Source of the DNA: Phlebiopsis flavidoalba
Lineage: Eukaryota; Basidiomycota; Agaricomycetes; Polyporales; Phanerochaetaceae
Length of the DNA: 64,000 nucleotides
Direction of reading: 5' to 3'
NCBI GenBank assembly: GCA_035772785.1
Contig: JAOCPU010000053.1
Span: forward strand, 124,001 to 188,000
A program made the position numbers and the translations under genes. Positions 23,250 through 34,896 of this stretch are shown here, piece by piece. The notes below the pieces were generated by a model. It saw nothing but the letters and a program-made list of their open reading frames with translations, was not told where the DNA came from and ran no database searches. Every line of letters starts with the position of its first letter. Position 1 is the stretch's first letter.

Positions 23250-23870
23250 GGAAGGGAAGGTCAAAGAATCCGACGACCCGCGATGTCGTCTCCTTTTGGG
23301 AGTCTTTTGCGACGGTGTGTGGCTCGTAGTCACTGTTTGCTTCTCAGATCCCCCAATCGAGCTATATCATTTCACTCATCCGTATGCGCTCAAGTGTCCT
23401 AATTATGGTGCGACATCGTGCTGATCTGAGGGAATGACGAGCCTAATTCCTCCGTGATATTTAGATTTTTGGGCGGTCGTATGCAGTAGGACGACGTACG
23501 CTCTCTTGGTTATAAAAGTTTCTTTAATCCGCAGGAAATGAGGTAAAATCATGGCAGTATGATGGTTGCTTCACGCCCACGTGGGGAACGGCATCGTGTC
23601 ACGAACGGGTGCCCATATGCGGCTTCTATCCGCCTCAGTATAGCTGGTCGTCTTCCCGATAGCAAGCACGACTGATGATATTCCCAGTTTATCCAGCTCA
23701 CCTCCGACAAAGAGAGCAGGAGCCATGCTAAACGGCTACTAGCGATATGCCCATCAAGATAGGACCGTGATACGATATCTCGATGGTGAGGCAAACCATC
23801 CCGAGGTTCAGATAGATCTCATCAAGCGATTGTGTGACCGGTAATATTCTTACGACATTCAGGCAGATGT
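23250..23870. other. no recognisable gene
   Basis: Two minus-strand frames (23549-23794 and 23728-23946) overlap and carry no motif I know. The right end runs into the promoter of P4. Confidence 0.35.
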
Positions 23871-23879
23871 GCGGTACAA

Positions 23880-23886
23880 TATAAAG
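23880..23886 (+). promoter_or_regulatory. TATA box of P4
   Basis: TATAAAG followed by CTGTG, about 97 bp upstream of the P4 start. Near-identical elements precede P3 and P5. Confidence 0.55.
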
Positions 23887-23976
23887 CTGTGTCTGTGGAG
23901 AGCTAGAAGCAGTGTGTGTTCTACTCCTTGTCCTCCCCTGACACACTAATCACGACCAAGTCGAGCTGCCGCTGTT

Positions 23977-25381
23977 ATGTCCTCCGTGATTAGAATAGAC
24001 CGACAGTGATCCAGGGATCGTGTATAGTGGATCTTGGAGGATGGACGGTAACCGCCTCAGAGAGTCTTATCTGAGACGTGGGTCTGTCGTACTTCTCGGT
24101 AATCGCATTCAATTCTCAGGACACTAAATTCGGAGTCCAGGACTACCCATGGGACAGTTTGCGGGTCGGGGCGAGTTTTTCAATACAGTTTTTACTGTGT
24201 ACGTGTGACTGAAAGCCAAGGACCCTTTGTCCGGAGAGGAAGACTGCTCATCACCGGAATAGCACGGCAGTCTCAATCTTCGGAACCATTTCATCGTGTA
24301 GCACAAGCTTGCAGTGTAACAACACACAGGACATTTCAATTCAATTCAAGTCGGCGGGGTGGATTCTCACTTGACTATTACTACTACGCCATTGGGAAAC
24401 ACAAATATCATCAAGAACTATTCACGTCACATACCATTGTTTTCCCAGGCCCAAACACCCTCATCTTCACAATCATTGGTGACTCTTCAGCGTGCTTCAC
24501 TCGATTCACCTCCGTTCTGGTTCGACTTTCTTGAATACGACCAATCTCTCCCTCTACGTCGAGTGTATCTGAACCTTCCTCTAGTAATGGAGCCAGTACA
24601 GTCTCACAAGCATCGACGTCTACGCCTACCACTGCGGCCGTGTGTCTAAAACACAATCTCCATTACCATCACAATCTGGGATTTTACTCTCAATCTCGCC
24701 ATCATCCACGTCCCCACTGTCGCCAATGCTGTCCCCTTTGCCCACATCTCTTTATCGCAGGCTACAACCCTATCGCAGCCTTTTCCTTCCTGAGGGGCTC
24801 TGAATTACCATTTACATCAAATTCATCTCCGTCAATGTGGAAAACGAGATCAAATACTGAGCCAAACTCTCAGTCCGCCCAGTCCGCCCAGCCCTCTCGC
24901 GCACACTCGGGCTGAACACACGCCACTGGGTCTGCGCTCGGCCAGCTTCACATCGTGCTTCCAGCAACTGTTGTTCCTGTTGTCTTGATCGCTCTCGGCA
25001 TCGCGTGCGCGGTATGGATGCGTTAAAAAGAGAAACACGCGCCGCCGTCAAACACGCAATGCGTCATTCATCTGCCACTTCTGCTGACGATGACGAAGAC
25101 GCACATATTACCCAGGATCCCACCCTCCACGCCTCCCGCCTCCGTCATCTCCGATAGAGCCACCACGGTTTTCGAGGATATTGGCTCCCCACCGCCTTCG
25201 CCTCCGGTGGCACAGTCGGGTCCATCGCTGACCGGGGGCCTCCTCTTCACGCCCCGTCCACTCGAACAACAGCTCTCATTCGGAAAAATCCCCGCTCCCG
25301 GGGTACGCTTCCTCTAACAGGGCACCTATTTTTGTGACAGAGGAGGGCTCAATGGGGCCGCCACCGTCTTACCAAAGCTGA
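23977..25381 (+). CDS. P4: single-pass membrane protein with C-terminal PPxY tail (frame-broken)
   Basis: Starts MSSVIRID. One extra C at 24000/24001 breaks the frame just before the family block DSDPGIVYSGSW. FWFDFLEY lies at 24515-24538, followed by a Ser/Thr-rich stalk. The membrane helix IVLPATVVPVVLIALGIA (24950-25005) is the clearest in the family. Directly after it, one extra T in CGTTAAAA (25021) creates a stop where the Lys/Arg stop-transfer run should follow; that run then reads on in the next frame. The tail contains TPPASVISD and ends GPPPSYQS at 25381. Both breaks are one-base insertions, so the real gene may be intact. Confidence 0.65.
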
Positions 25382-25389
25382 ATTTCTCA

Positions 25390-26170
25390 ATATAATGGAG
25401 GAAATAACATGCGAAAAAGGGCACAAGTAGTGGCGCGCATGAGTACAAGGAGAGATTGATAATGAGTGGAATGATCGTCGTGTAGTGTGTGTACCTATAT
25501 ACCCTGCGCTCATAACGATTTTGTGATTTGCATGTGGCAGGGTACAGCCTAGACGAGAGATAAAGTGTGCTTCTGACTCGGAGGTGTAAATGTGCCTCGG
25601 TTGCCGTTTAGACCCACTCGTTGTCAGCGCCAGTTGACGGCGCGGTGTGTTGTGTTTGTCGGCTCTCGAGCCCCGTTTGCTTCTATCGATCACTCTTGAT
25701 TTTTCCTCTGCTGACTCTACCTGCTCACTGGAAAGGCCTGTGCAATTGGATGCGTATTCGGGCTGCTCATACCTTTGGTTAACATGTTCACATCTGCCGC
25801 AGCGGCGACGTAGTACAATAACTCGTATTCCAAGTCTATATACGAGTTCTTTCCGCGGTGAGATCACCGATTCGATTGGCACTTTCGTTTATGGTTAGGC
25901 AATGAGGTACGCCCTGATCCCCTTGATCCTCCCGGACTGGGTCACTTTGCGTTTAGAGCAGCGGTGAGCACCACGTCACGCGCTTCGCAGCCCGTGGAGA
26001 CCACACGACCAGACACTGCTCCCGTTTGACCCCAGGGCAGTGTTTTACCGTGTCTGCAGGATTGCGCTGGGAGGCTTGAGATGGAACAATGGCACTTTTG
26101 GCCGGTGCGGTCGTGTTACGATGGGCGCGTACGTCCGTTTGAATATATTACATCCCCCATCGCTCCCATC
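25390..26170. other. no recognisable gene
   Basis: A 177-codon minus frame (25349-25882) overlaps the end of P4 and has no known motif. I see nothing else. Confidence 0.35.
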
Positions 26171-26181
26171 CTCACATCGGG

Positions 26182-27420
26182 TTAAACATCTGAGCTTGCG
26201 GCGCTTGTATCTCTCTCACGAAAGACATGCCAGAATACGCACCTTACTTTCCGTCCAAGAGCACAAGCAGCACCTAATATACGCCCAAGATCACATCCAA
26301 CATCCCCTACACGCGCCCCGCCCACGCATCCTTCCAAAACCTCCCCACATCTGCCGCCCATCTCGTCCCACGTCCCCATCCCCACATGCTCCGCCACCGC
26401 CTCCCACACACCCCGCAGCCACGCCCTCGCCCTCCCGCACGATACCCTCCCAGAACCCCGACACACACCCCGCGCAGAGCCCCGCGCCGCCGTCCGCGAC
26501 AAGCCACCACGACACCAGCGCCGCGCGCGCAGCGCCGCCACGCCGCGCAGCGTGCACGCGCCGCGCCAGCGCGCACGGAGAGCGAGATAGCCCATTGCGG
26601 AGGAGCGGTGGGCCGAGCGCGGCCACCGGAACATCTGGTGCGCGGCAGAGCGCGCGGTCTGCAGCGGGAGGAGCGCGGCCGGCGCGCGCGGCGTGCAGGC
26701 ACGCGAGCAGCGCGCGCGGCGGACGTTGCGAGCGCGGACGGAGAGGGAAAGGCCCGCGCGCGGGGCGACGGCGAGGAGGTGCTGCAGCGCGGGGAAGAGG
26801 GCGGTGAAAGCGGGCGGGGGTGTATGTCCTCTAGAGAGCGGCCAGGCTAGGTGGTTGGTGGGTTGAATGTGGAGAGGTGGGCGGAGGGCGGGTCGGGGGG
26901 TTGGTAGGGTATTTCGTGTGGCTGAGGTACGACGTGAGGCAGGCGGAGGGGAGGGAGGGACCCAGGTTTGGTTATTTTGGAGGCCGGGGTACGAAGGATG
27001 GTTTATGTATGAATTGCGAGTCGCATGAAGAAAGAGTGGCGGCAGGAGGCGAGAGTTCGTTTCAATGATACTTACGGTGATACAATGGCGGGGAACTGGA
27101 ACGTACTGGACCGTCGTGGAGCACCCGGAGAAAGTAGCGCAATTGTCCGTTGGCGGAGTTCCTGTAGTGGCTACTGATTCGGGACCATCCCTCGTTACAC
27201 ATCACTTCCTGGTGAGGGGAGACTCCTCGAGCGGTGCACTCGCGGGATTATCTTTGAATATCATATCCTTGAAATAGCGCATATGATTGAGACTCAGGAC
27301 CGTACGGCGGATCTTCAAACATGGCCGAACCTTCGACGCGTTCGAAGCAACAATATCGTCGGCGTCTTCAACACCGGTCTGTGACGCCAGGAGGAAAACG
27401 CAGGGTATCACCTTCTCAAA
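26182..27420 (-). pseudogene. BTB/POZ domain protein, copy 1 (degraded)
   Basis: Minus-strand relative of the BTB gene at 37180-38220. The N-terminal part near 27390-27220 encodes GVEDADDIV and then CLKIRRTVLSLNHMRYFKDM, which matches the DDADDMV...LKVRRTVLSQSS start of copy 2, the first strand-helix of a BTB domain. FLRVLHDG lies near 27130. The C-terminal part near 26520-26400 encodes GGAGLCAGCVSGFWE, again shared with copy 2. The middle is extremely GC-rich, with long open frames in several registers. BTB proteins usually act as dimerising adaptors for Cullin-3 ubiquitin ligases. This copy has lost its frame. Confidence 0.55.
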
Positions 27421-27619
27421 CGTCTACACACATCATGCTAGTTATCACATTTTTTTTTCCCCTTTTTCCCCCTTTCTCCAGCTTCGATCATCTATTTGGA
27501 CGCAGCTCACAACTCGTTTCTTAGGACTGACTACACCACCACAGGCCGATCCCTCGCGCAGGCCACTTGCACACTCCGACGAGCCCGCCGGTCACGCAGC
27601 GCCGCGCCAGCTAGCCCTC

Positions 27620-29135
27620 AGGCGTGGAAGCTGTTCAACAAATGACCTGTCCGCTCGATCCAGGGCCACCGCCCCTTAACGCAACAACACACGACGCTGT
27701 CGGCAACGACAGCGTACGCATGCGTGCCAAAACAGCCTGCACGCACCTGCCACAGTCGTTCTCCTGTACGAGGGCTGCGTGATCGTCGCGTATGGACGGC
27801 GTGGGGATCATGCCCAGAGAGCCTCTTATTGCCGTTATGTGAGGATCCCAGTGCCGAGACGGACGGTTGTGAGTGGGGAGGATGGACGTACTGTCGCCGG
27901 CGGCGCTTTTGGGTGGTTTGATCCATTCGATGATCGATAGGACGATCGTCTTGGAAGTATAGACTGGTGTTTATTCAGATTCACGATTGTGGTAGCGAAT
28001 GGGATTAACGCACCGTATTTCGCCGTTCCAGAGTGAGACCGCCGCAATGTGCATTTTTGGTAAGGTGCGGTGATAAAGCGTGGTGTTTTACTGGGGTGCA
28101 TTTGAGCCCTGTGGGCTCGAGCTTCTTAGGTAACGGAGCAGTGTGTGCGACGATTCGTGTCGCACCTTCCACCATTTGGCGGTATCAAGCATTCGCACAG
28201 TTGGTCATTCGTGTCTTGAAAGAAAAGGTGGAAGCCGCTGGGGCGCCAGGTGGTGTGTGGGGGTCGCTGGTTACTGATAACCTGTGAGCGAGGATATAAG
28301 GCAGGAGCCAAAAGAATTAACCTCCCCTGTCGAAAACGGCCACCATACCAGTGAGTGCCTTTCCCTTTAGCGGTTTTCCCCCAACTGTAGGCGTTGACTC
28401 AAGTTAGACTTATCCCTAGCTCGCCTATGGCATATGTTAGAAGGTTCGTGATGGTCACTTAAAAGGGAACGAACACACTTCAGGTAGATCGCATCGTCGA
28501 CACCTTGATAAAACAGTGCAAGGGCCGTGGGACGATGTCTTGGTCTGAGAGAAGCACAGCCGCAAGTGCATGGTTCCTGGCCGCGCCATGTCTTTGTGCG
28601 AACGCAGTAGGATGCCATGGCCAGCTGTAGTCAGTCCCCTTTCTGGCGTGTCGCCGCTCACGAAGTACAGCCGTCCTGTGTCTTGGTAGAATATGGACTT
28701 TCTGCCAATGTTTGTCCTGGACAGGGACACGATTGATAGAGATTTCGAGTGCAGCGTTGGAGTGACGTACAACGTGGGAGACGATAGTGCTTTTGTGGAT
28801 GTGTCTGAAACATGAGTTCGCCTGGTGTGAAAGTTAGCAGGTGTTTAAAGGTGAGTGGGGCAGTATACCTGGAAACCACGCGTGATTCTGACGCGATTGT
28901 GGCTACGGAACTTAATGAGACTGCATGCGCGTAGAAAAGTGTGCGCGTACATAGATTCTTCCTCTCTGCATTGCATCCCGGAGAGCATGTCGAGATATGT
29001 TGAGACAAGTCTCGCGGACGAGTCCGTCGGATGTCTTCGTGTAGAGTCGCAAGCCCTCTCCGTAAGCGGATACCGATAGAGAAGATTGTTGATTCTAATC
29101 CTGCAATGAGGGAAAGCTCGAGAAATGAAAACAAA
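27620..29135 (-). pseudogene. fucose-specific-lectin-like beta-propeller, copy 1 (degraded)
   Basis: Paralogue of 38220-39600 in the same arrangement beside a BTB gene. On the minus strand one sees propeller-blade motifs: IFYQDTGRLYFVSG near 28700, FSFKDTND-like strands near 28220, and a blade containing SIIEWIKPPKS near 27920 that matches SIIEWIKAPNS of copy 2 (about 38620). Fungal fucose lectins (AAL-type) are six-bladed propellers with repeats of about 50 residues that read IRVYYQD and similar. The frames are broken many times, so the copy is probably dead unless the consensus is poor. Confidence 0.5.
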
Positions 29136-29164
29136 GAAACGTACCATATAGCTGAGGTCGAATA

Positions 29165-29575
29165 GTGGTCAGCTCAATCGTCGAGTTTTGAGGGCTAGAT
29201 GTGCGGTGATGAGGGATAAGAGTCGACACAGCGGACACGGTCGCCTCGAAGCTCGTGTGCGGCCACAAAGCTGATGGCAACACCATTTGGGGCGACCAGC
29301 GCTTCCTGGATTCGGCCCAATTTCCCCGGTCGTGCCGGCCCGGGATCTCGCCCCACGCGCTAGGCGCGCAAAGTTCTCTTTGCCGACGACCAGCATTATG
29401 CACGAAAGCAATAGATCATGGCCCTCATGACAATTCGGTCGAAATGCGCCTCCGGCGTTTGCTCTCCAGTGACGGTAACCAATGGGAAGGGATGCAAAGG
29501 GATGCTGCGCGTTCGGGAGGGTCGTTGCAGGGGCCTCAAACTTCAGTGTGGTACGTCGTGCGCTTTTCAGGCGTG
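29165..29575 (-). pseudogene. BTB protein 3' remnant, cut by transposon
   Basis: The block at 29255-29290 matches 39905-39945, the 3' end of BTB copy 3, in sequence and orientation (shared run GCCACAAAGCTGATGGC). The similarity continues only up to the left end of the TIR element at 29576. I infer that a third BTB gene once lay here, as in the block at 37-41 kb, and that the transposon or a later deletion removed the rest. Confidence 0.45.
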
Positions 29576-32500
29576 CATGTAGAAGTTTTACAAAAGACCC
29601 TGACATCTGTAACTCGCTGTATTGTAAAACAGATGGCCATCCTAGGAGCATTTTAAAAATGGGGTCCCATTTTTCAGTGTGTTGCGTAATGTAGCCCCAT
29701 CAAAACAAAACATATTTCAGTTAAGCACTTTGTCCATATGTTTTGATGGGAAGGAGCTATATGGCAAAATAGAGTTTTCTAACACAAGCAACCTCATGGA
29801 ATTTTTGCGGAGAAAAAAAAGCGCTCAAAAAGCGTCAGGAACCGGTTCCCATCAAAAGCTTTGTGGCACTGATGGTGCCTGCTTCCAGATAAGATTCTGC
29901 TTCCATCAAATTAGATTAGATATTGATGGGCTAGCTCCTGGCATTATATTCCGCTTTTCCTGCCCATTTCTGCTGCTATTCCTGCCCTCCCCTTTCGTTC
30001 CCCTCCATTCTTTTGTTTAGGTTACATAGATATACATCTGTAGAGCTCAGATCTCAATTTTTGAGAGGTTCCATGATGTGCAGGGCCCACAGTAAAATAA
30101 ATACTATTATAATTAATAAAAAAGCGGTCAAATGGCACATTGGGGTGGTGGGTATACCCTGGGGAATGGGGGCCTATAAATGGGGCGGTATGCTTGCCAT
30201 TGTATAGTTATACATTGGAGTAATCCAGAAATGAAGTTTTGGAAGCTATCCAAGCACATGGGAACAATAGGGATATATATTTATTATCTGGGGAAAGTGC
30301 GGGAGACTGAAATATATATCTTTGGGTCAGGTGTTTCCCTTTGGGGGTGATTATTGGTCGTTGGAGGGTCGTGTGATATACTATCTACTATGGGGATGGA
30401 TATTTATATAGCCGTTGGGGGATAGTGTAGCATACTCAGGACCTGATCTGTAACACCTAGGGGATGCAATACAGGCACATGCTGACAACAAACATACCCT
30501 GAGTGCTGCATACTCTTCCAAAATGTGGTGGTAACTCTAGGCATAAAAGCGATCAATGGCGTGCATTTACCCCTGGTGGCTCTACAGCGGTTATGTGATT
30601 ACCTTCTGGATTTGTTTCGTATATAGCTTATATACTCTCCTAGCTCGCTGTAGGTGGGACAAGTGTAGAATGAGTTCCGATGCTTTAGAGATACAACTAT
30701 CTTCCAGGTGATGCAGCCCTTAAACCCAAAAAAAATAGCTGTCAATTTTAGGGGTATTAAAATTAGCGTAAGACGATCTGGCAGCCTATATTCACACACA
30801 GAGGGCTAGGATAAATTCATTTTCCAAAGCTGTAGCAACACATCCTACATACATCCCGTGCACATGCTACCAATTTAGTTTAACATTCATCCCCCCAGGG
30901 TTTGGGGATTGGAACGGGGGATGGTGCCGGCTAAGTCGTTTGTTCCACCGAAGATGAATAGCAATGGGGTTGAACATGACTGCTCTGTTATGAATTATCA
31001 CAACTTCCTGGCTGTTTCACTCTAATGCTCTGACAGGCTGTACGTATGTCCCAATACCTTTATCCAGCTAAGGGGGGGGGGGGGGGGGGGATATACAAGG
31101 GTTTTCAGGGGTGTGTAGAATACGTATGGAGTATTATCAGATAAGCGTTCATTTGTACTTGAGCATAACATAGCACATTTGGATTTAGAGCTATAAACCC
31201 TAAAATCCGTCTTAAATGACAGCGCCAGGCGTTCAACTTGTTATAATGTCGAATTTTGGCGGCTCTCGACGAGGGCGTCATAGTACATCGTGTGATGGTG
31301 GTCAGCTATGGCGAGTGTCCCATTTTTTCTTTGCACCGACGTGTATAATGCCGACCACATTCCTGGTTCGTTCAATCGCTTATCTAGCTACCAAAGCCCC
31401 CATTCGTTTCCCGAGAACAATTATCATGAGCATGTACTGGTACCTATAGGCAGTACTTTCTCATCCGCTCAGGATACATAGTGTAAGATGGGCAGATATT
31501 TGATCTTGGAGGCGTATTTAACGGGGGTGTATGGTAGCCACTCCAGTTCCGTCAAAAATATGTTCGGGTGTCAAACAGAATTTTTTTTTCCGCCCATATG
31601 CCATTGTGTTAAGAAAACCTTTGATCTACATAATGAGAATACTTGCCTAAATAGTGTATCTAGCATGGGGGTAAATGCTCAGGAACAATCCCCAATCAAT
31701 AGGTGAAGCAATGCCCAGACCCCCCATGAGTGTTCGAGGGAAATAAGAGTTGGGCCACGCAGATGTTACAGCATGCTAGGATTAGAGAGTATGGTGTTAA
31801 TCATCATATCTATAAGGTTTACACTAATCTTAGCGAATGTGCTTGTGAATGATGTTCGTGCTGTACATATTTTTGTATCTGATCGTTGCAATACTCAGAT
31901 TATATCATACTTGGTTGGCATTTTTGAAACGAGAATGGTCATTCACGGCCATGTGTGGACTCAATGCATGAATGGAACCCAGGGTACCTGAGCATAATTG
32001 AAATAAAATCGCGAAAAAAAATTGGCGAATATAAATCAGTGCTCATGCATCAGATAGACTATTGTGTAGCATTCAGTAATCGGATTGCGTAGCACCCCTG
32101 AACAAGGCTCCAATATGGGAATATACAATATCAATTTCGTGAAGCCAGATGTTCTAAACATACATAGGTATACAAACTTACAATGACAGCGCCCTAAATA
32201 AGGCAAGGGGTGAAGCTGGGGTAGCAACCGCCCAAAATCTGCAGCCCAAAAGCGGAATTGATGGGAAGCGGATTGCCATCAATTCCCAGCCTAATTGGGC
32301 AAAGGGGCGCATTGTGGGTCCACCTACAGGGTCCAGCCGCCTTCTCGCGCCTTTTGGGCGCTTATTTTGCGCGCAAAAGGTCGTGTTAAGAAAAATTGAT
32401 GGCATCCTAGCTCATTCATTTCTCCACCAAATTTGTCATGCTGATATATGTTTAGGAAGCCAGGAAAGCAGGGCTTCAAAAAAGAAAATTACCATTTTTT

Positions 32501-32658
32501 GGAAAGTTGTCAGCCTTTTTGTAAAACACCCCCCATTTTAAAAAAGGATGTCAGCCCGAGCCTGGGACCCCCTTTTTAAAAGGCTCCTAGGATGGCCCAT
32601 CTATTTTACAATACAGCCAGTGTACAGATCTGTGGGTGTTTTGTAAAAGGACTACATG
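29576..32658. mobile_element. non-autonomous TIR DNA transposon, about 3.1 kb
   Basis: The ends are inverted repeats of about 95 bp (29576-29669 and 32563-32658). Both start CATGTAG and contain CTGTATTGTAAAA and CCATCCTAGGAGC. Differences are mainly substitutions, so this is an older insertion. The inside is much richer in A/T than the surroundings and has no long open frame, hence no transposase. Short motifs of the type TTTTACAAAA recur near both ends, as subterminal repeats do in hAT- or Mutator-like elements. No clear target-site duplication can be seen, so the superfamily stays open. It sits exactly where the BTB remnant on its left ends. Confidence 0.75.
31071..31090. repeat. poly-G run inside the TIR element
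   Basis: An uninterrupted run of about 20 G on the plus strand. Such runs are unstable and hard to sequence, so its length is uncertain. Confidence 0.8.
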
Positions 32659-32809
32659 GTCTGGTGGCGCTTTGTAAGTGCATACCTCTCCTGTTGGCTC
32701 ACAATTTAGTGATCAGCCCGCTCAACAGAAGATTACCAACCTTTGAAATTATCAATGCCTGACATGTAGACGGGGAGACCCTGTCATGTTCTACCTACGC
32801 TGAACGCCT

Positions 32810-33650
32810 GCGGTGCACACCGATGCCCTCGGCAACATCTTCGCCATCCGCCCAGGCCCTTCCTCCTTTCTCCCGATCGCGATGGGATCAAACCTCTACA
32901 CGCACCTTTCCATCGGGCACGCACGCCGGCATCGAAGTCTTCAAAAGCACTGCTCGACACACCGCGCGCATGCGCCGCTCAGCGGTGGTGAACTGCACGA
33001 ACGAGGCGGGCGCACGGTTTGCGCCTGCGATGCTGGCAGTTAGGCGTGGGCCGATGCATTTCCCAATTCCTCCGTCTACACCGGCACGAACTCCGTGGGC
33101 ACCACTTTGGACAACGCCCTCGACGCAATCAACGCGCGCGGCGCGACACCAATGCTGCCTGTGTTCATCGTGACGGGTTTTCAGGCGACATCGTGTCACA
33201 CGCTCACGCTCGTCACCACCCCCTACTCAAGCCACGCGGGTACGACATCGCTTTCTGCGCCACAACATGCGCCGCTGGCCTCCGCAGAGTGTCAACGCCC
33301 TCGTCTACCGCGTCGCGTTCAGCCTCGACACGCCCGCCTCAACGGAGCTCTCTCCGCTCTCAAGAGGTCTCTACTGCGATGGTCTACGTCTGGTAATGGG
33401 GCGAGGTGTCGTAAAATCTGAGCGAGGGTGTGGTTCCGGGAGACATGTGAGTGCGTTTCTCGTGGTTTTGTGAGGAGAGGGCTGACAAGCGCAGTTCGGA
33501 GGGCGCGGGTGTGTCGTTTGGACAAGTGATGAGGACGAGGGGTTGAGGGCTGCTGGGGAGGAGATGAGCGAGACGATGATCAGAGGATATGGGATCGAGG
33601 GGAGCATCTGTGACAATGTGTATGTATGCGTTTTGGCTCTATTGTTTTTT
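32810..33650 (+). pseudogene. N-carbamoyl-amino-acid hydrolase-like (M20 family), copy E, dead
   Basis: Plus-strand fragment that starts abruptly inside the gene with HTDALGNIFAIRPG (32813-32855). Then follow AMGSNLYTH (32881-32907), GIEVFKSTA (32928-32955), VVNCTNEAGARFAPAMLAV (32984-33041), TTLDNALDAINARGATP (33103-33153) and SVNALVYRVAFSLDT (33287-33331). A short piece of the C-terminal end (DEGLRAAGE) lies near 33535, so the catalytic C-terminal half is deleted. The metal-binding GSHLD has become GSNLY, and the GGRYDGILGVH block is missing. These are real substitutions and deletions, unlike the one-base shifts elsewhere, so this copy is a true pseudogene. Confidence 0.7.
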
Positions 33651-33659
33651 CGCTGACAG

Positions 33660-34790
33660 AGCGTGCGACAGGGAAGTGTGATGCGCCAAAGGCGGTGTGA
33701 AGCGCGGGCCTGATTGTTGACCAGCGTGGGCCGACGGTGTTGGCTCTTAGCTCGTCGTCGCGTTCGTTTGACCAGCTCTTGCTTTTGACGCTTGCATATA
33801 TCCACAGCCAACCGGTTCGTTGACCTTTCTCGTATGTCTTGTGCATCGACGCACTCAAATATGCCGATCGTAAGCTCGTTCCTTTTCTATGAAATTTCTA
33901 TGGCTGACATCTCCGACCCAGGCCAACGCTGAACGAGAAACTTCCTCCAAGACCCATACGAGGCCCCCACAGCTGACGTTTCGTGCCTCACGCACAATGC
34001 GAGGGCTCCGCAAAAGGACTCAATTGCGACACCGGACCGTGCGGCTCGCCAGCGCTGTTCCATCCGAGTATCACCCGGATGTTCACGGTCGCGTCGGTTT
34101 CCGACGAGACGCGACAGCGCACGATTCTGACGCTTCGACTGCCACTTTTGTAGAGGGTCCTGGGGTATCAATGTTGTCTTGAGTGGCGTGTTTGATCTAG
34201 ATTTGGCGAACAGGCACGCCCGTCGCTCTCTGCCACGTTTGGGCGCGGGTCTTCGTGCGGTCAAGATCGGTGTCTTTGAGCGCAACGTCGCTCTGCAGGG
34301 CTTGTGTTGTTGCTAAGACTACACCTCAGTATGGTCATTGGCATCGAGGCTTGCTCATTCCCCTTTCTCCCCAGCGTCCTATCATACGCATCATGGTGTT
34401 CCTAGACTCGTTATCGGTGGTCTGTAATGAAGCGACCTTACGTTGGACCATAAGGTTCGATCTCATCATGATCAACACACTGAGATGTATCGCACCATCT
34501 ATCTCTTTTCAATTTACACGTATCAGCACCAAGACGCAGGTGTGCATATACGCGGTATATAGTACGTCCATTCAGGTAGAGCAAGCTTCAACATGGTATT
34601 ATTCGTTAGCAACTTTCTCATTACTCTTTCAGCCTCCAACAAAGACGGCAAATGCAATGCAGAAGACTTCGGGCAGCAAACGCGCACCAAGATGATGCTC
34701 CGATTCGAGAGCAACCATCATCATAAAGTCAAAGCCAAAGATGGGTTACGTGAAAGCATCTCCACTACCCATGGTTCTCATTTTCAAAGT
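33660..34790. other. no recognised gene
   Basis: A 97-codon plus frame at 33889-34182 contains a smooth C-terminal part but no known motif. 33700-33860 resembles parts of the module downstream of hydrolase copy A. Nothing else is supported. Confidence 0.35.
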
Positions 34791-34800
34791 TATGGCGCAA

Positions 34801-34807
34801 TATAAAG
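34801..34807 (+). promoter_or_regulatory. TATA box of P5
   Basis: TATAAAG, about 96 bp upstream of the P5 start, the same spacing as in P3 and P4. Confidence 0.55.
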
Positions 34808-34896
34808 CCACGGGTAACGTGTAAACACGGCACGTAGGTCCTCATCGCTGCTCCATTCGCCAGCATATTGAGAGCCGAGCTCCTTCGTGTCTCGCT

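Noticed and set aside
26182..26850. Long plus-strand frames rich in Arg, Ala and Pro
   Set aside because: They are GC-driven shadows opposite the BTB remnant.
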